DNA of 64,000 nt from Epilithonimonas hominis (GCF_003730015.1 NZ_RJTU01000071.1:1-64000), one strand, 5' to 3'; positions 53,757 to 63,521 are shown, counted from the stretch's first letter. A program made the numbers and translations. Notes: generated from the sequence alone by a model not told the origin.

Positions 53757-54509
53757 ATGCAGGATTTGAAAAAGCTTATAAATAAAGATAAATTGCCAAA
53801 GCACGTTGCCGTTATAATGGACGGAAACGGAAGATGGGCAAAATCTAGAGGAGAAGAAAGAACCTTTGGACATAAGAATGCTATTAATGCGGTGCGTAAT
53901 GTTATCAATGCCTGTAATGAGATTCATATTCCATATCTTACTCTTTACACTTTCTCATCAGAAAACTGGAACAGACCGAAAGAAGAAGTGGATACCTTGA
54001 TGAATCTTTTATCTGAAACTTTGCTTTTGGAGGCCGAAGAGATTTTTTCTAAAGGACTAAGGATGCATGTGATAGGTGATATATCATCATTACCAGAATT
54101 AGTAAAAGACCAACTGATGAATGTGGTTAATCTTACAAAGGATAACAAAGGCGGAAATCTTATTCTTGCTTTGAGCTACGGTTCTCAGAAAGAAATACTA
54201 AAAGCTGTTCAGGAAATCAGTAGAGAGGTAAAGGATGGGAAACTTTCAGTAGATGATATTGATGAAAAAGTTTTTGAAAACCATCTTTATACCAAAGATT
54301 TTCCGCAGGTAGATCTTATGATTAGAACCAGCGGAGAGGTAAGAATCAGTAACTTCCTGCTTTGGCAGATTGCCTACGCAGAACTTCAGTTTTTAGATGT
54401 ATTATGGCCAGATTTCTCCAAGGATACATTTTTTCAGTGTGTTATAGATTATCAAAACAAAGAAAGAAGGTACGGAATGACCAGTGACCAGATTCTTTCA
54501 CAAAAATAA
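53757..54509 (+). CDS. uppS: isoprenyl transferase (undecaprenyl pyrophosphate synthase)
   Basis: 250 residues. The catalytic motif HVAVIMDGNGRWAKSRG contains the essential Asp, and the C-terminal MIRTSGEVRISNFLLWQIAYAE region binds isopentenyl pyrophosphate. It builds the C55 lipid carrier used for peptidoglycan and for the polysaccharide locus just upstream. It starts six bases after the DUF6089 stop and is followed by bamA after 30 bases. Confidence 0.97.
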   Translation: MQDLKKLINKDKLPKHVAVIMDGNGRWAKSRGEERTFGHKNAINAVRNVINACNEIHIPYLTLYTFSSENWNRPKEEVDTLMNLLSETLLLEAEEIFSKGLRMHVIGDISSLPELVKDQLMNVVNLTKDNKGGNLILALSYGSQKEILKAVQEISREVKDGKLSVDDIDEKVFENHLYTKDFPQVDLMIRTSGEVRISNFLLWQIAYAELQFLDVLWPDFSKDTFFQCVIDYQNKERRYGMTSDQILSQK

Positions 54510-54539
54510 ATTACAGAAAAGAGAACAACTTCAATAAGA

Positions 54540-57074
54540 ATGAAATTAAGATTTATACCCATTATATTGCTTACAGCCTCCGTGTACTTTCACGCACAGG
54601 TTGTTCCACAGGGTAACAATGCAGATAACACAGAACTTAGCGGAAATCAGAATCAGGAGTATGTTCTGAAGGATATCGTTGTAGACGGTGTCAAAAGATA
54701 TACCCCAGCACAGATTTTACGTTTTACAGGTCTGGTAAAAGGAGAGAAGTTAGAAATCCCCGGACAGAGAGTCAGCAATGCTGTCAAGAAGCTGTGGGAA
54801 ACACAGTCGTTTTCTAAAGTAGAAGTATATGTCCAGGATGTAGAAGGACAAAATGTTGTTTTGCAATTTCAGCTTCAGGATCTGAAGGAACTTGGCGAAG
54901 TTAAATTTATTGGGAAAGGTATTGGGAAATCTAAAAACGAAAAACTGATTAAGGATAACAATCTGAAACCGGGAACTAAGATTAACAGTAATCTGATTTC
55001 CAGTCTTCAGAATAAAATTCCTCAGGAATACATCTCAAAAGGATTTGCGGATGCAAAGATCAATATTCAGGAAAAAGCAAATGGTACAGATGCTAATCTG
55101 GTAGATTGGACCATCGAAGTTTCCAAAGGTAAAAAAGTGAAAATCGATAAAATCACTTTTGAAGGAAATGAAAATGTTTCCATCAGAAAACTAAGAAAAA
55201 ATGGTTTCAAGGAAACCAAGCAGAAGAGATTTATAAAAGGTATTTTCAAACCATCGAAATTTGTTCAGGACAAGTATGATGAGGACAAAAGAAATCTAAT
55301 CAATTATTATAATTCATTAGGATTCAGAGATGCAACTATTGTGTCTGATTCTGTCTCTAGAAATGAAAAAGGATATAATATCAATGTCAAACTAAACGAA
55401 GGTAAGAAATATTACATTGGAGATATTAACTTCATAGGAAATACAACTTATTCATCAGAATTCTTACAAAAGATATTGGGGTACAAAACAGGAGATATTT
55501 ATGATGCTGTTGGCTTTAATAAAAAAGTTGGCGAAGATGGAGGTAAGGAAGATGATTCTGACCTGAAATCGATTTACATGAATAATGGTTTCCTTTTTTC
55601 TACGGTAACACCTATCGAAAAATCGGTAAAAGGAGATTCCATTAATTTGGAAATCAGAATTAATGAAGGGGAAAAAGCGACCTGGAACCGTGTAACTTGG
55701 TCTGGAAATACTACGACACACGATCACGTAATTCTTAGAGCACTTAGAACTAAGCCGGGAGCTTTGTTCGCAAAATCAGATATCAAGAGAACATATTTCG
55801 AACTGGCGGGGAGGCAGTTTTTTGATCCTCAGCAAATCGGCACCGACGTAAAACCGAATCCGCAGGATAACACAGTTAATATGCACTGGACGCTTGTTGA
55901 AAAAGGTTCTTCCCAGGTGCAGTTGCAAGCTGGTTACGGTGGAGGTTCTTTCATCGGAACATTAGGATTAACGTTCAATAACTTCTCTTTAAGGAACTTT
56001 TTAAAATTCAAAGATTTCAAGCCGGTTCCACAAGGTGACGGACAAACTTTATCGCTTCAGGCACAGGCAGGACGATATTTTACCAACTATGGAATTTCAT
56101 TTACAGAGCCTTGGTTATTCGGAACGAGACCTACAGCGCTAAGTGTTGGATTGAATTATTCCAGAGTAAATTACTCATATTCAACGGGAGATCAGACAAT
56201 GAATATTTTCTCTGCGACAGCAGGATTAACAAGATACTTAAAATGGCCGGATGATTATTTCTCTCTTTACACAGGAATTCAGTACCAGAGCTACAATTTC
56301 AGCAATTATCCATTTTATTTTGGAGATGCGCTGGAATATAACGGAAGTACAAAATCATTCAGTTTCAATATTGGTTTGAGTAGAAATTCAGCGGGGTTGG
56401 ATCCGGTTTTCCCAACTTATGGTTCGAATATAGAAGCGTCGGTGAAATTCACACCGCCATATTCTTGGTTCAGTAATAAAGATTATTCTACCATTAGTAC
56501 TTTGGACAAGTATAAGTGGATGGAATTCTATAAAGTGAAGTTAAAAGCAGATTTCTACAACGAAGTGGTCGGTAAGCTTGTTCTAAGAACTACTGGAGAA
56601 ATGGGCTTTCTAAATGGATACAGTAAAGAATTAGGACCGCCGCCTTTTGAAAGATATTATGTTGGAGGTGTAGGTTTGTTCAATGGTAGATTTGATGGTA
56701 GAGAATTGGTGCCTTTGAGAGGTTATGAAAATGCTTCATCCACTGGTTTCAGTTCATCTTCACCTTATGATATTACACCTTATGGTGGAGCGACGATTTA
56801 TAACAGATTCGCAGCAGAACTAAGATATCCTATTTCTATGAATCAAACGGCCAAGATCTTTGCTTTAACATTTGTAGAAGCTGGAAATGCTTGGAACAGT
56901 TTCGGCACGTATAATCCATTCAGACTAAAAAGATCTGCAGGGGTTGGGATCAGGGTTTCGATGTCAGCATTTGGATTGATTGGTTTTGACTTTGCTTATG
57001 GTTTCGATAAAACTTTAGGAGGTACAGATCCGTCCGGATGGCAAACACACTTCCTGATGAATCAGCCATTATAA
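54540..57074 (+). CDS. bamA: outer membrane protein assembly factor BamA
   Basis: 844 residues. Signal peptide, then five POTRA repeats over about 40-430 (first: YVLKDIVVDGVKRYTPAQIL; third around IDKITFEGNENVSIRKL; fourth YYIGDINFIGNTTYSSEFL), then the C-terminal barrel with the VGGVGLFNGRFDGRELVPLRGY segment, a variant of the VRGF/Y motif. It inserts beta-barrel proteins into the outer membrane. It lies in a conserved cluster with two periplasmic OmpH/Skp chaperone genes. Confidence 0.96.
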   Translation: MKLRFIPIILLTASVYFHAQVVPQGNNADNTELSGNQNQEYVLKDIVVDGVKRYTPAQILRFTGLVKGEKLEIPGQRVSNAVKKLWETQSFSKVEVYVQDVEGQNVVLQFQLQDLKELGEVKFIGKGIGKSKNEKLIKDNNLKPGTKINSNLISSLQNKIPQEYISKGFADAKINIQEKANGTDANLVDWTIEVSKGKKVKIDKITFEGNENVSIRKLRKNGFKETKQKRFIKGIFKPSKFVQDKYDEDKRNLINYYNSLGFRDATIVSDSVSRNEKGYNINVKLNEGKKYYIGDINFIGNTTYSSEFLQKILGYKTGDIYDAVGFNKKVGEDGGKEDDSDLKSIYMNNGFLFSTVTPIEKSVKGDSINLEIRINEGEKATWNRVTWSGNTTTHDHVILRALRTKPGALFAKSDIKRTYFELAGRQFFDPQQIGTDVKPNPQDNTVNMHWTLVEKGSSQVQLQAGYGGGSFIGTLGLTFNNFSLRNFLKFKDFKPVPQGDGQTLSLQAQAGRYFTNYGISFTEPWLFGTRPTALSVGLNYSRVNYSYSTGDQTMNIFSATAGLTRYLKWPDDYFSLYTGIQYQSYNFSNYPFYFGDALEYNGSTKSFSFNIGLSRNSAGLDPVFPTYGSNIEASVKFTPPYSWFSNKDYSTISTLDKYKWMEFYKVKLKADFYNEVVGKLVLRTTGEMGFLNGYSKELGPPPFERYYVGGVGLFNGRFDGRELVPLRGYENASSTGFSSSSPYDITPYGGATIYNRFAAELRYPISMNQTAKIFALTFVEAGNAWNSFGTYNPFRLKRSAGVGIRVSMSAFGLIGFDFAYGFDKTLGGTDPSGWQTHFLMNQPL

Positions 57075-57095
57075 AAAAAACACTATTTTTATAGG

Positions 57096-57746
57096 ATGAA
57101 AAAATTAGCAATATTCGTAACGGTATTTTTTGCCATAGCTCATATCTATGCACAGAAAATAGGCGTGGTAGATACCAACTATATCCTTAGCAAACTTCCT
57201 CAGTACAAAGAAGCTGAGAGTAGACTTAATTCCCAAATCAGCCAATGGCAGTCTGATCTACAGAAACTACAGGCAGATTATGAAAGGAAAAGAGAAGCCT
57301 TTGAGAATGAGAAAGTATTGCTGGTAGGCGAACAGCTGAAGATGCGTGAGAAAGAAGTGGTAGATATGGAAGCGAGCATCAGAAATACAATCGGTGCAAG
57401 ATTCGGGTCTAACGGAGAAGTGAACCAGCTTCGTTCCAATCTCACAAAACCATTTCAGGATCAAATATGGAATGCCATTAAGACCGTGTCTACAAAGAAT
57501 AATTTGGGCATAGTTCTTGATAAAAGCAACAACATCAGTGTAATATTTTTAGATAAGAAATACGACTATACGGATGCGGTTCTCAGCCTATTGGGGAAGA
57601 ATGTTTCTAAGGATGAAAAAGCTAGTTCAGGAAGCGTTTCATCCGGAACATTAAATCGGAAAGAACAAAATGGTAAAACTTCTGCTAAAGGCAAAATTAA
57701 TTCCACGCAGAGAAAAAGCCTTGGTGATTCTGCTGAAATGAAATGA
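57096..57746 (+). CDS. OmpH/Skp family outer membrane chaperone (long form)
   Basis: 216 residues: signal peptide (FVTVFFAIAHIYAQ), then KIGVVDTNYILSKLPQYKEAE, the standard Skp start, a coiled coil at about 45-110, and a beta segment NLGIVLDKSNNISVIFLDKKYDYT. A low-complexity Ser/Lys-rich tail of about 45 residues is extra compared with the next gene. It holds unfolded barrel proteins in the periplasm for BamA. Confidence 0.9.
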   Translation: MKKLAIFVTVFFAIAHIYAQKIGVVDTNYILSKLPQYKEAESRLNSQISQWQSDLQKLQADYERKREAFENEKVLLVGEQLKMREKEVVDMEASIRNTIGARFGSNGEVNQLRSNLTKPFQDQIWNAIKTVSTKNNLGIVLDKSNNISVIFLDKKYDYTDAVLSLLGKNVSKDEKASSGSVSSGTLNRKEQNGKTSAKGKINSTQRKSLGDSAEMK

Positions 57747-57779
57747 AATAATTTAAATATATAAATATAACTTTTTAAA

Positions 57780-58283
57780 ATGAACAAATTAAATGTATTA
57801 TTAGTAGCTGTTGTAATGGTTTTTGCTACAGGTTTTGCAAACGCACAGAAAATTGCATCTGTAGACATCAACTCAATATTCACTGCAATGCCGGAAATGA
57901 AAGCGTTGGATACACAGTTGCAGTCACTTCAGACAGCTAAACAAACCGAATTGGAAAAGCAAGGGAAGTCTCTTCAGGATCTTATGAAAAAATATCAGGA
58001 TGAAGCGCCTAAGCAGACTCAGGCTATCAATGAGCAAAGAAGTCAGGAAGTTCAAAAACTTCAGGATAACTTGCAGCAGATGTATACTGCAGCACAGAAA
58101 GATATCGCAGAAAAAAGAGATGCAGGATTGGATCCTATCGAAAAGAAAATCAATGATGCCATCACAAAAGTGTCTAAAGCTGCAGGTTATGAATTCGTAT
58201 TCGATGCTTCCAGCCCGGCTTTAGTTTACAAAGCAGGAACTGATGCTACACCAGCAGTTAAAAAAGAATTAGGCTTAAAATAA
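57780..58283 (+). CDS. OmpH/Skp family outer membrane chaperone
   Basis: 167 residues: signal peptide (MNKLNVLLVAVVMVFATGFANAQ), KIASVDINSIFTAMPEMKALD, a coiled coil at about 45-120 (KYQDEAPKQTQAINEQRSQ), and the closing beta segment YEFVFDASSPALVYKAG. It is a paralogue of the preceding gene, from which it is 33 bases away, and closes the bamA cluster before a terminator. Confidence 0.93.
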   Translation: MNKLNVLLVAVVMVFATGFANAQKIASVDINSIFTAMPEMKALDTQLQSLQTAKQTELEKQGKSLQDLMKKYQDEAPKQTQAINEQRSQEVQKLQDNLQQMYTAAQKDIAEKRDAGLDPIEKKINDAITKVSKAAGYEFVFDASSPALVYKAGTDATPAVKKELGLK

Positions 58284-58302
58284 CAATGTCTTAATAAATC
58301 AT

Positions 58303-58329
58303 AAAACCGCTCTTATTCGGAGCGGTTTT
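58303..58329 (+). terminator. terminator of the bamA cluster
   Basis: Stem AAAACCGCT / AGCGGTTTT and a T7 run. Confidence 0.9.
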
Positions 58330-58331
58330 TT

Positions 58332-58339
58332 TATTTTTG
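58332..58339 (+). promoter_or_regulatory. -7 box before the thioesterase gene
   Basis: TATTTTTG inside the tail of the preceding terminator, ending four bases before the ATG at 58344. It could be chance because of the T tract. Confidence 0.3.
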
Positions 58340-58343
58340 CATT

Positions 58344-58826
58344 ATGGAAAAAGAATTTTCATCCACAGTAAAGATCCGTTTCGCAGATTGTGACCCCATT
58401 GGTCATCTGAATAATGTAAAATACCTCGAATATATGCTTAACGCTAGGGAGGATCACGTAGAGCAGAACTACGGATTTACTTATGAGCAATATACCAGAG
58501 AAACAGGCTGCACTTGGGTTACCATCCAAAATGAAATTGCTTATCTTAAAGAAGTAAGATATAATTCTAAGGTAACTATTACCAGCAAAACCATATTTGT
58601 TGATGACCTAACAGCGGTGGTAGAATTACTGATGAAGGATGATAAAGGTGTAGTACACGCTGTTTTTTGGCTCACAGTGATTTACTTTAATATGAAGGCT
58701 AGAAGGGCTGAAAAAATGCCGGAAAAGACTTTAAACCAGTTTGACCATTTTCTTGTGAATATAGATCATAAAACGTTTAAAGAAAGGGTTTCGTTTTTCA
58801 GAAGCCAGAATAAAATTAAAAATTAA
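58344..58826 (+). CDS. acyl-CoA thioesterase (4HBT hot-dog fold)
   Basis: 160 residues. The N-terminal motif VKIRFADCDPIGHLNNVKYLEYM contains the catalytic Asp of the YbgC/4-hydroxybenzoyl-CoA thioesterase family. The hot-dog fold continues to about residue 130. It hydrolyses an acyl-CoA, but which is unknown. It is two bases from rmlD and may be co-transcribed with it. Confidence 0.88.
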   Translation: MEKEFSSTVKIRFADCDPIGHLNNVKYLEYMLNAREDHVEQNYGFTYEQYTRETGCTWVTIQNEIAYLKEVRYNSKVTITSKTIFVDDLTAVVELLMKDDKGVVHAVFWLTVIYFNMKARRAEKMPEKTLNQFDHFLVNIDHKTFKERVSFFRSQNKIKN

Positions 58827-58828
58827 TA

Positions 58829-59698
58829 ATGAAAAAAATTCTTGTTATCGGAGGGAACGGCCAGCTTGGTCATTGTCTTCAGAAAATAGCGCCAAAGTAT
58901 CATAATCTGTATGATTTTAATTTTACAGGATCTGCTGTAGTAGATATTACAAATTATGATCAGGTGGATGAGGCTTTTGCTGAGTATCAGCCTGATTTTG
59001 TGATTAATGCTTCGGCTTACACGGCGGTAGATCTTGCTGAAAAAGAATCAGACCGTGCATTTGCGGTAAATGCTGATGCAGTTGGAAATCTGGCTAAGGT
59101 CTGTAAAGATAATAACGCTGTGCTAATACACGTTTCCACAGATTACGTCTTTGACGGCGAGACCAATTTAAATTATTCTGAGGATGATTTTACCAATCCC
59201 ATAGGCGTATATGGTGCATCCAAAAGAAAAGGTGAAGAACTGGCTTTAGACAACAATCCAGAAACGGTTATCTTGAGAACATCTTGGCTCTATTCCGAGT
59301 TTAATAGGAATTTTGTCAAAACGATGCTTCATTTATTTGAGATCAAAGATGAGTTAGGAATAGTGGGAGATCAGCACGGACAGCCTACCAATGCCAATGA
59401 TCTTGCCGAAGCGATTATGGTTATTATAGAATCTCAAAAAAAGACTTTCGGGATCTATCATTTTTCTAATTATCCTGAAACAACTTGGTTTGAATTTGCT
59501 AGTAAAATAAAAGAATTTTCTGGTTCTGAGGTTAATTTAAAATCTATTACCACGGAAGAGTTTCCAACACCTGCAAAACGTCCGAAAAGAAGCACAATGT
59601 CTTTGGAAAAAATTGAAAAGGATTATAATATAGAGCCAAAACATTGGGAAAACAGTCTGAGAGACTGCGTAGAAATTTTAAAATTAACGAATGCGTAA
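58829..59698 (+). CDS. rfbD: dTDP-4-dehydrorhamnose reductase
   Basis: 289 residues, extended SDR fold. NADPH-binding GGNGQLGHCLQ at the N-terminus, NASAYTAVDLAEKE, VSTDYVFDGE, and catalytic YxxxK in VYGASKRKGEE. It makes dTDP-L-rhamnose from its 4-keto precursor. The genes for the earlier steps (rmlA, rmlB, rmlC) are not in this window. The following gene overlaps the stop codon by eight bases. Confidence 0.94.
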   Translation: MKKILVIGGNGQLGHCLQKIAPKYHNLYDFNFTGSAVVDITNYDQVDEAFAEYQPDFVINASAYTAVDLAEKESDRAFAVNADAVGNLAKVCKDNNAVLIHVSTDYVFDGETNLNYSEDDFTNPIGVYGASKRKGEELALDNNPETVILRTSWLYSEFNRNFVKTMLHLFEIKDELGIVGDQHGQPTNANDLAEAIMVIIESQKKTFGIYHFSNYPETTWFEFASKIKEFSGSEVNLKSITTEEFPTPAKRPKRSTMSLEKIEKDYNIEPKHWENSLRDCVEILKLTNA

Positions 59699-60371
59699 AC
59701 TATTATTTATCATTCTTTTATTTTGTTTTCAATTATTTTATCTTCAGGAAGTTACATTGAACAAAGTTGATAAGGTAAACGATAATAAGGAAAAGATTTT
59801 TTATAGTATTTCTGATGTTTCAAAATCCGAATATCTTGGAGAAGTTCTCGTGAATGGATTTTCCAAAGACGATGTAAAAATGTTCGGAGAAATTTATAAA
59901 AAAGCAAAGCAAATTGGTGCGAATACTTTTTCGCTAAAGCCAATTGAAAAGATAGATGGGACTTTTCAGCAATTCGATCCTGCTTATTATATTCTGAATC
60001 TTTACTATACAAAATCCGATGATATTCCGGCGGAAGATAATGTAGCTTTTCTGATATCTTCTTCGGATAACAATCAGAAAATATCGGTAAATAATAAAAT
60101 CCTGGAAATACATCCGAGAAGTTTCGTGAGATTGCAATTAAGAATTGATGAAGTTTTGACAGTCTCAACAAGAAAATTGCTCGGGTCATCGGTAAAATTG
60201 TCAGGCAAAGACGGGCAGCCATCTTTATATTTCTCACTGAGTAATTTTACAATCCGCACTAATGATAGTATCTACGGAGGAATTAATCTAAAATCAGGAG
60301 ATATTATCGGTTTGGAAAAATCGTTTGGTATGTTTTTGACAACAATATATTCCGAACAGAAAAATGATTAA
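59691..60371 (+). CDS. secreted protein of unknown function
   Basis: 226 residues with a signal peptide (MRKLLFIILLFCFQLFYLQE) and a soluble remainder. Features are a helix-rich region (MFGEIYKKAKQIGANTFSL) then beta strands (YFSLSNFTIRTNDSIYGGI). No family recognised. It overlaps rmlD by eight bases, so it is translated from the same mRNA. No terminator is obvious after it. Confidence 0.8.
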   Translation: MRKLLFIILLFCFQLFYLQEVTLNKVDKVNDNKEKIFYSISDVSKSEYLGEVLVNGFSKDDVKMFGEIYKKAKQIGANTFSLKPIEKIDGTFQQFDPAYYILNLYYTKSDDIPAEDNVAFLISSSDNNQKISVNNKILEIHPRSFVRLQLRIDEVLTVSTRKLLGSSVKLSGKDGQPSLYFSLSNFTIRTNDSIYGGINLKSGDIIGLEKSFGMFLTTIYSEQKND

Positions 60372-60533
60372 TGTTAATAAATTGTCAGTCCAAGATGGTT
60401 TATTTTCAAATCAAAATTGATTAACTTTATATAAAGATTTAAGATCCGGCTAATTGTAATTGAAGTTACGAACCTCACACCAAGCAAATATGCAGTCTGA
60501 GCGGAGCTAATTCTCAAATCTAAATCACACATA

Positions 60534-61904
60534 TTGGAAGAATTTTTTGAAAATGAACTTGCGAAAAAGTTCGAAGAAATGATAGAAAATAATGAAGAGT
60601 TCTATTTCGATACAGAAGAATATGTAGACATCATTATTTATTACCTAGAGCTGGGAGATTTTAGCTATGCAGAGTTGGCTGTAAATCATGCGCTCAAAAT
60701 CCACCCGAATTCCCTAGAAATCAAAACAAAACAACTGGAGGTTTTTCTGGAGTTGGAACGTTATACGAAAGCAAAAGATCTGATTGATGAGCTGCATCAT
60801 TCTTCTTTGGAAGATACAGATTTTTTGGTCTGTTGCGCAAAATATTATTCGAATCTCGGAAATCCGAAAAAGTCTATTGAATATTGTCAGAAAGCTTTGG
60901 AATTGGAAGAAGAGGAAAATTTTCTACACAATTTTATTGCCGATGAGTTTATTAATCTAGATGATCCTTTTAATGCACTGAAACATTACAGTGCAGCTTT
61001 GGAACACGATCCTTATGATGATTATTCTCTGGAAAATGTGATGCTTTGTTATAATAAGCTGAATAGACCTCAGGAAGCATTGGATTTTTTGAATCAATAT
61101 CTTGACAGATTTCCTTTTTCGGAAACGGCTTGGCACGAGTACGGACAATATTTCTTCAACAAGAAAAATTACGAAGAGGCGATCAGAGGTTTTGATTACC
61201 TCATCGCGATCAATTCTACAGCTGTCGGCGTTTATGCATTTAAAGCATCTTCTTATGAAGCGCTTAGTAAATGGGATGAAGCCATTGCAGTCTATGAAGA
61301 AATGCTGGAGCTGGAGTACACCAAAGCATTTACGTTTTACAAAATAGGACTTTGTTACAAAGAAGCAGGTAAACCTGTTCAGGCACTTACATCCTTCCAG
61401 AAATCTCTAAAGGAGGATCCGCAGTTTTATCTGGCGATGATGGAGCAATCCTACATTTACGAAGATATGGGTAATACAAAAGAAGCGCTGTATTTTGCTC
61501 AAGAAGCTGTTGCTCTAAATGATAGTAACTTGGAGTATCAGAAAAGATTGGCATTTCTATACATCACTTGTGGCGAATATGAGGAAAGTCTTGCATGTCT
61601 AAAAAAACTTGTTGAGACTGAACCTAACAGATTTTACAATTGGTACGCATTTTCGGAAATGCTGATGTTGATAGGGGAATATGATGATGCTGTTGCTGTT
61701 TTGCAGAAAGCCCTTTTAAGTCATCAGAGAGCTGAGTTATATTATCAGCTGAGCAATTGCTACTTCAATCTTAAAAATGAAACAGAAGGTGTAGTTATGC
61801 TGGAGAAGGCTTTGAAACTTGATCCATCTCTGAGTAAAGATATGCAGCAGAAATATCCTTTCATCAAAGAACAGGTGAAGAAGATTAAGACTAAGAAAAA
61901 ATAA
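60534..61904 (+). CDS. tetratricopeptide repeat protein
   Basis: 456 residues from a TTG start (MEEFFENELAKKFEEMIE); no good ATG lies nearby. At least nine TPR units are visible from about residue 35 to 440, with the usual W/L-G-Y-A-F-A-P spacing (for example GNPKKSIEYCQKALELEEE and GNTKEALYFAQEAVALND). No signal peptide, so probably a cytoplasmic scaffold. Partners cannot be inferred. A strong terminator follows. Confidence 0.9.
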   Translation: MEEFFENELAKKFEEMIENNEEFYFDTEEYVDIIIYYLELGDFSYAELAVNHALKIHPNSLEIKTKQLEVFLELERYTKAKDLIDELHHSSLEDTDFLVCCAKYYSNLGNPKKSIEYCQKALELEEEENFLHNFIADEFINLDDPFNALKHYSAALEHDPYDDYSLENVMLCYNKLNRPQEALDFLNQYLDRFPFSETAWHEYGQYFFNKKNYEEAIRGFDYLIAINSTAVGVYAFKASSYEALSKWDEAIAVYEEMLELEYTKAFTFYKIGLCYKEAGKPVQALTSFQKSLKEDPQFYLAMMEQSYIYEDMGNTKEALYFAQEAVALNDSNLEYQKRLAFLYITCGEYEESLACLKKLVETEPNRFYNWYAFSEMLMLIGEYDDAVAVLQKALLSHQRAELYYQLSNCYFNLKNETEGVVMLEKALKLDPSLSKDMQQKYPFIKEQVKKIKTKKK

Positions 61905-61911
61905 CATACAG

Positions 61912-61946
61912 AAAACAAGCCTCAGATTCGTTCTGAGGCTTGTTTT
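61912..61946. terminator. terminator between the TPR gene and the metallopeptidase gene
   Basis: 15-bp perfect stem AAAACAAGCCTCAGA / TCTGAGGCTTGTTTT, five-base loop, T tail, placed between convergent genes. Confidence 0.9.
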
Positions 61947-61962
61947 TTATATGTTAGAAGAA

Positions 61963-62814
61963 TTATTTCAGTAGTGCGTCGAACGTATCCCCTTGTCTGA
62001 TATCGCCCGTATTATAACCTTTCATAAACCATTCTTTACGTTGCGCAGATGAGCCGTGTGTAAAGCTTTCCTGATTCACATAGCCCTGAGCTCTCTTCTG
62101 TATATTATCATCTCCGACAGCCGCTGCTGCGCTCATCGCTTCCTGAATGTCGCCAGGTTCCAATATCTTTTCCCGACTGTCAGTTTGCTTTGCCCAGACG
62201 CCAGCGTAGAAATCGGCTTGCAGCTCATTTGCGACAGAAACACGGTTCATGTCTGTCTCGGAGTATCTTCCGCTCTGTCTCAGTTGGTCTATTTTGCCTA
62301 ACGTACCGAGAAGATTCTGGATATGATGACCATATTCGTGACCTAAAACATATGCAACAGTAAATTGTCCCACTTTTGCCCCAAATTTCGACTGCAACTC
62401 GTTGAAGAAACTCATATCCATATAGATTGTTTCGTCATTTGGACAGTAGAATGGACCCATTTCCGACCTTGCTGCTCCGCAACCAGACTGTGTTCCACTC
62501 TCGAAAAGAACCACTTTTGCTGGTCTGAATTTGATGTTATTATCATTAAAGGTTTTCGCCCAAGTTTCTTCGTTTAAGGCTTGCAACATATTAACGAATT
62601 CACCGATCTTAAGTTCTTCCTGAGACAGTTGTCTTTGCTCGGTCTGTTGGGATCCAGATGTATTACTATTTAAAATGGCAGAAGGATCTCCACCTAAAAA
62701 AAATACAATAGCTGCAATAATAATTGTTCCGAGACCGCCTCCTACAAGCATACCGCCACCACCGGATCCGCGTCTGTCATCGAAATTTTCGCTTCTGTCG
62801 TCTGTCCATTTCAT
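61963..62814 (-). CDS. neutral zinc metallopeptidase (YpfJ/KPN_02809 family)
   Basis: 283 residues. An N-terminal basic stretch precedes a transmembrane helix with many glycines (about 20-43). The zinc motif is VLGHEYGHHIQNLLG (HExxH) and a third ligand region NELQADFYAGVWA. The segment FYCPNDETIYMDMSFF precedes the active site as in the family. Predicted to be membrane-anchored with the peptidase domain in the periplasm. Natural substrate unknown. Confidence 0.92.
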   Translation of the reverse strand: MKWTDDRSENFDDRRGSGGGGMLVGGGLGTIIIAAIVFFLGGDPSAILNSNTSGSQQTEQRQLSQEELKIGEFVNMLQALNEETWAKTFNDNNIKFRPAKVVLFESGTQSGCGAARSEMGPFYCPNDETIYMDMSFFNELQSKFGAKVGQFTVAYVLGHEYGHHIQNLLGTLGKIDQLRQSGRYSETDMNRVSVANELQADFYAGVWAKQTDSREKILEPGDIQEAMSAAAAVGDDNIQKRAQGYVNQESFTHGSSAQRKEWFMKGYNTGDIRQGDTFDALLK

Positions 62815-62887
62815 AATTTATATTTTGTGTTTTTAAAATTAGGAATTTCTTTTATAGAAACAACGAAAAATTATGCCGTACTTTATC

Positions 62888-63025
62888 AATAGCCCCGATA
62901 GAAGCGGCATCCTTTTTTGTTTTTCTTCACTATTCCTTAAAAAAAAGATAAATGTTCTGAAAAACAAAAAAGATACAGCCCTTCGACAAGCTCAGGATAA
63001 ACTATTAGCGGGATCTGGCTCCTAA
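62888..63025. repeat. dispersed intergenic repeat, copy B
   Basis: Begins ATAGCCCCGATAGAAGCGGCATCC and ends GGATCTGGCTCCTAA, matching the ends of copy A at 21903-21994. The interior is longer and contains CCTTCGACAAGCTCAGG, a word repeated in many bacterial genomes. The end pairing changes together with the partner: AGCC-bulge-AGA against TCT-GGCT. It lies just downstream of ribH. Confidence 0.7.
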
Positions 63026-63029
63026 TTGA

Positions 63030-63518
63030 TTAGAATGAAATCTTATTATTAAAGTCAATCATTTTGAGCGCCGTAACGGCTGCTTCTACACCTTTGTTTC
63101 CAAGGTTTCCACCGCTTCTGGCGATGGATTGTTCTTTCGTATCGTCTGTCAGAACACAGAAAATCGCAGGTGTATCGGTCAGTATATTACAATCCTTGAT
63201 GCCTTGTGTTACGCCTGAACAAACGTAGTCGAAATGTGGCGTCTCTCCACGGATGACATTGCCAATCGCTATGACTGCTGCAAATTTGTCCGAGCGACAA
63301 AGTTTCATCGATGCAAAGCTCAATTCGAAAGCACCCGGAACATAGTAAATATGGATATTTTCTTCCTTAATACCTTCTGCTTTTAGTGTTTCTACAGCCC
63401 CGTTTCTCAGGTTGTAAGTCACAAAATCATTCCACTCAGAAACAACAATGCCGATTGAATATTCATCGGCATTGGATATGTTGAGCGGCTTGTAATCTGA
63501 TAGATTAGTAGTTGCCAT
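63030..63518 (-). CDS. ribH: 6,7-dimethyl-8-ribityllumazine synthase
   Basis: 162 residues. Family blocks are VVSEWNDFVTYNLRNGAVETL, YVPGAFELSFASMKL, GNVIRGETPHFDYVC with the catalytic His, and RSGGNLGNKGVEAAVTALKM. It condenses the ribityl-aminouracil with dihydroxybutanone phosphate in riboflavin synthesis and forms 60-mer or pentamer shells. It starts three bases after the TPR gene, so the two are co-transcribed. Confidence 0.97.
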   Translation of the reverse strand: MATTNLSDYKPLNISNADEYSIGIVVSEWNDFVTYNLRNGAVETLKAEGIKEENIHIYYVPGAFELSFASMKLCRSDKFAAVIAIGNVIRGETPHFDYVCSGVTQGIKDCNILTDTPAIFCVLTDDTKEQSIARSGGNLGNKGVEAAVTALKMIDFNNKISF

Positions 63519-63521
63519 TGT

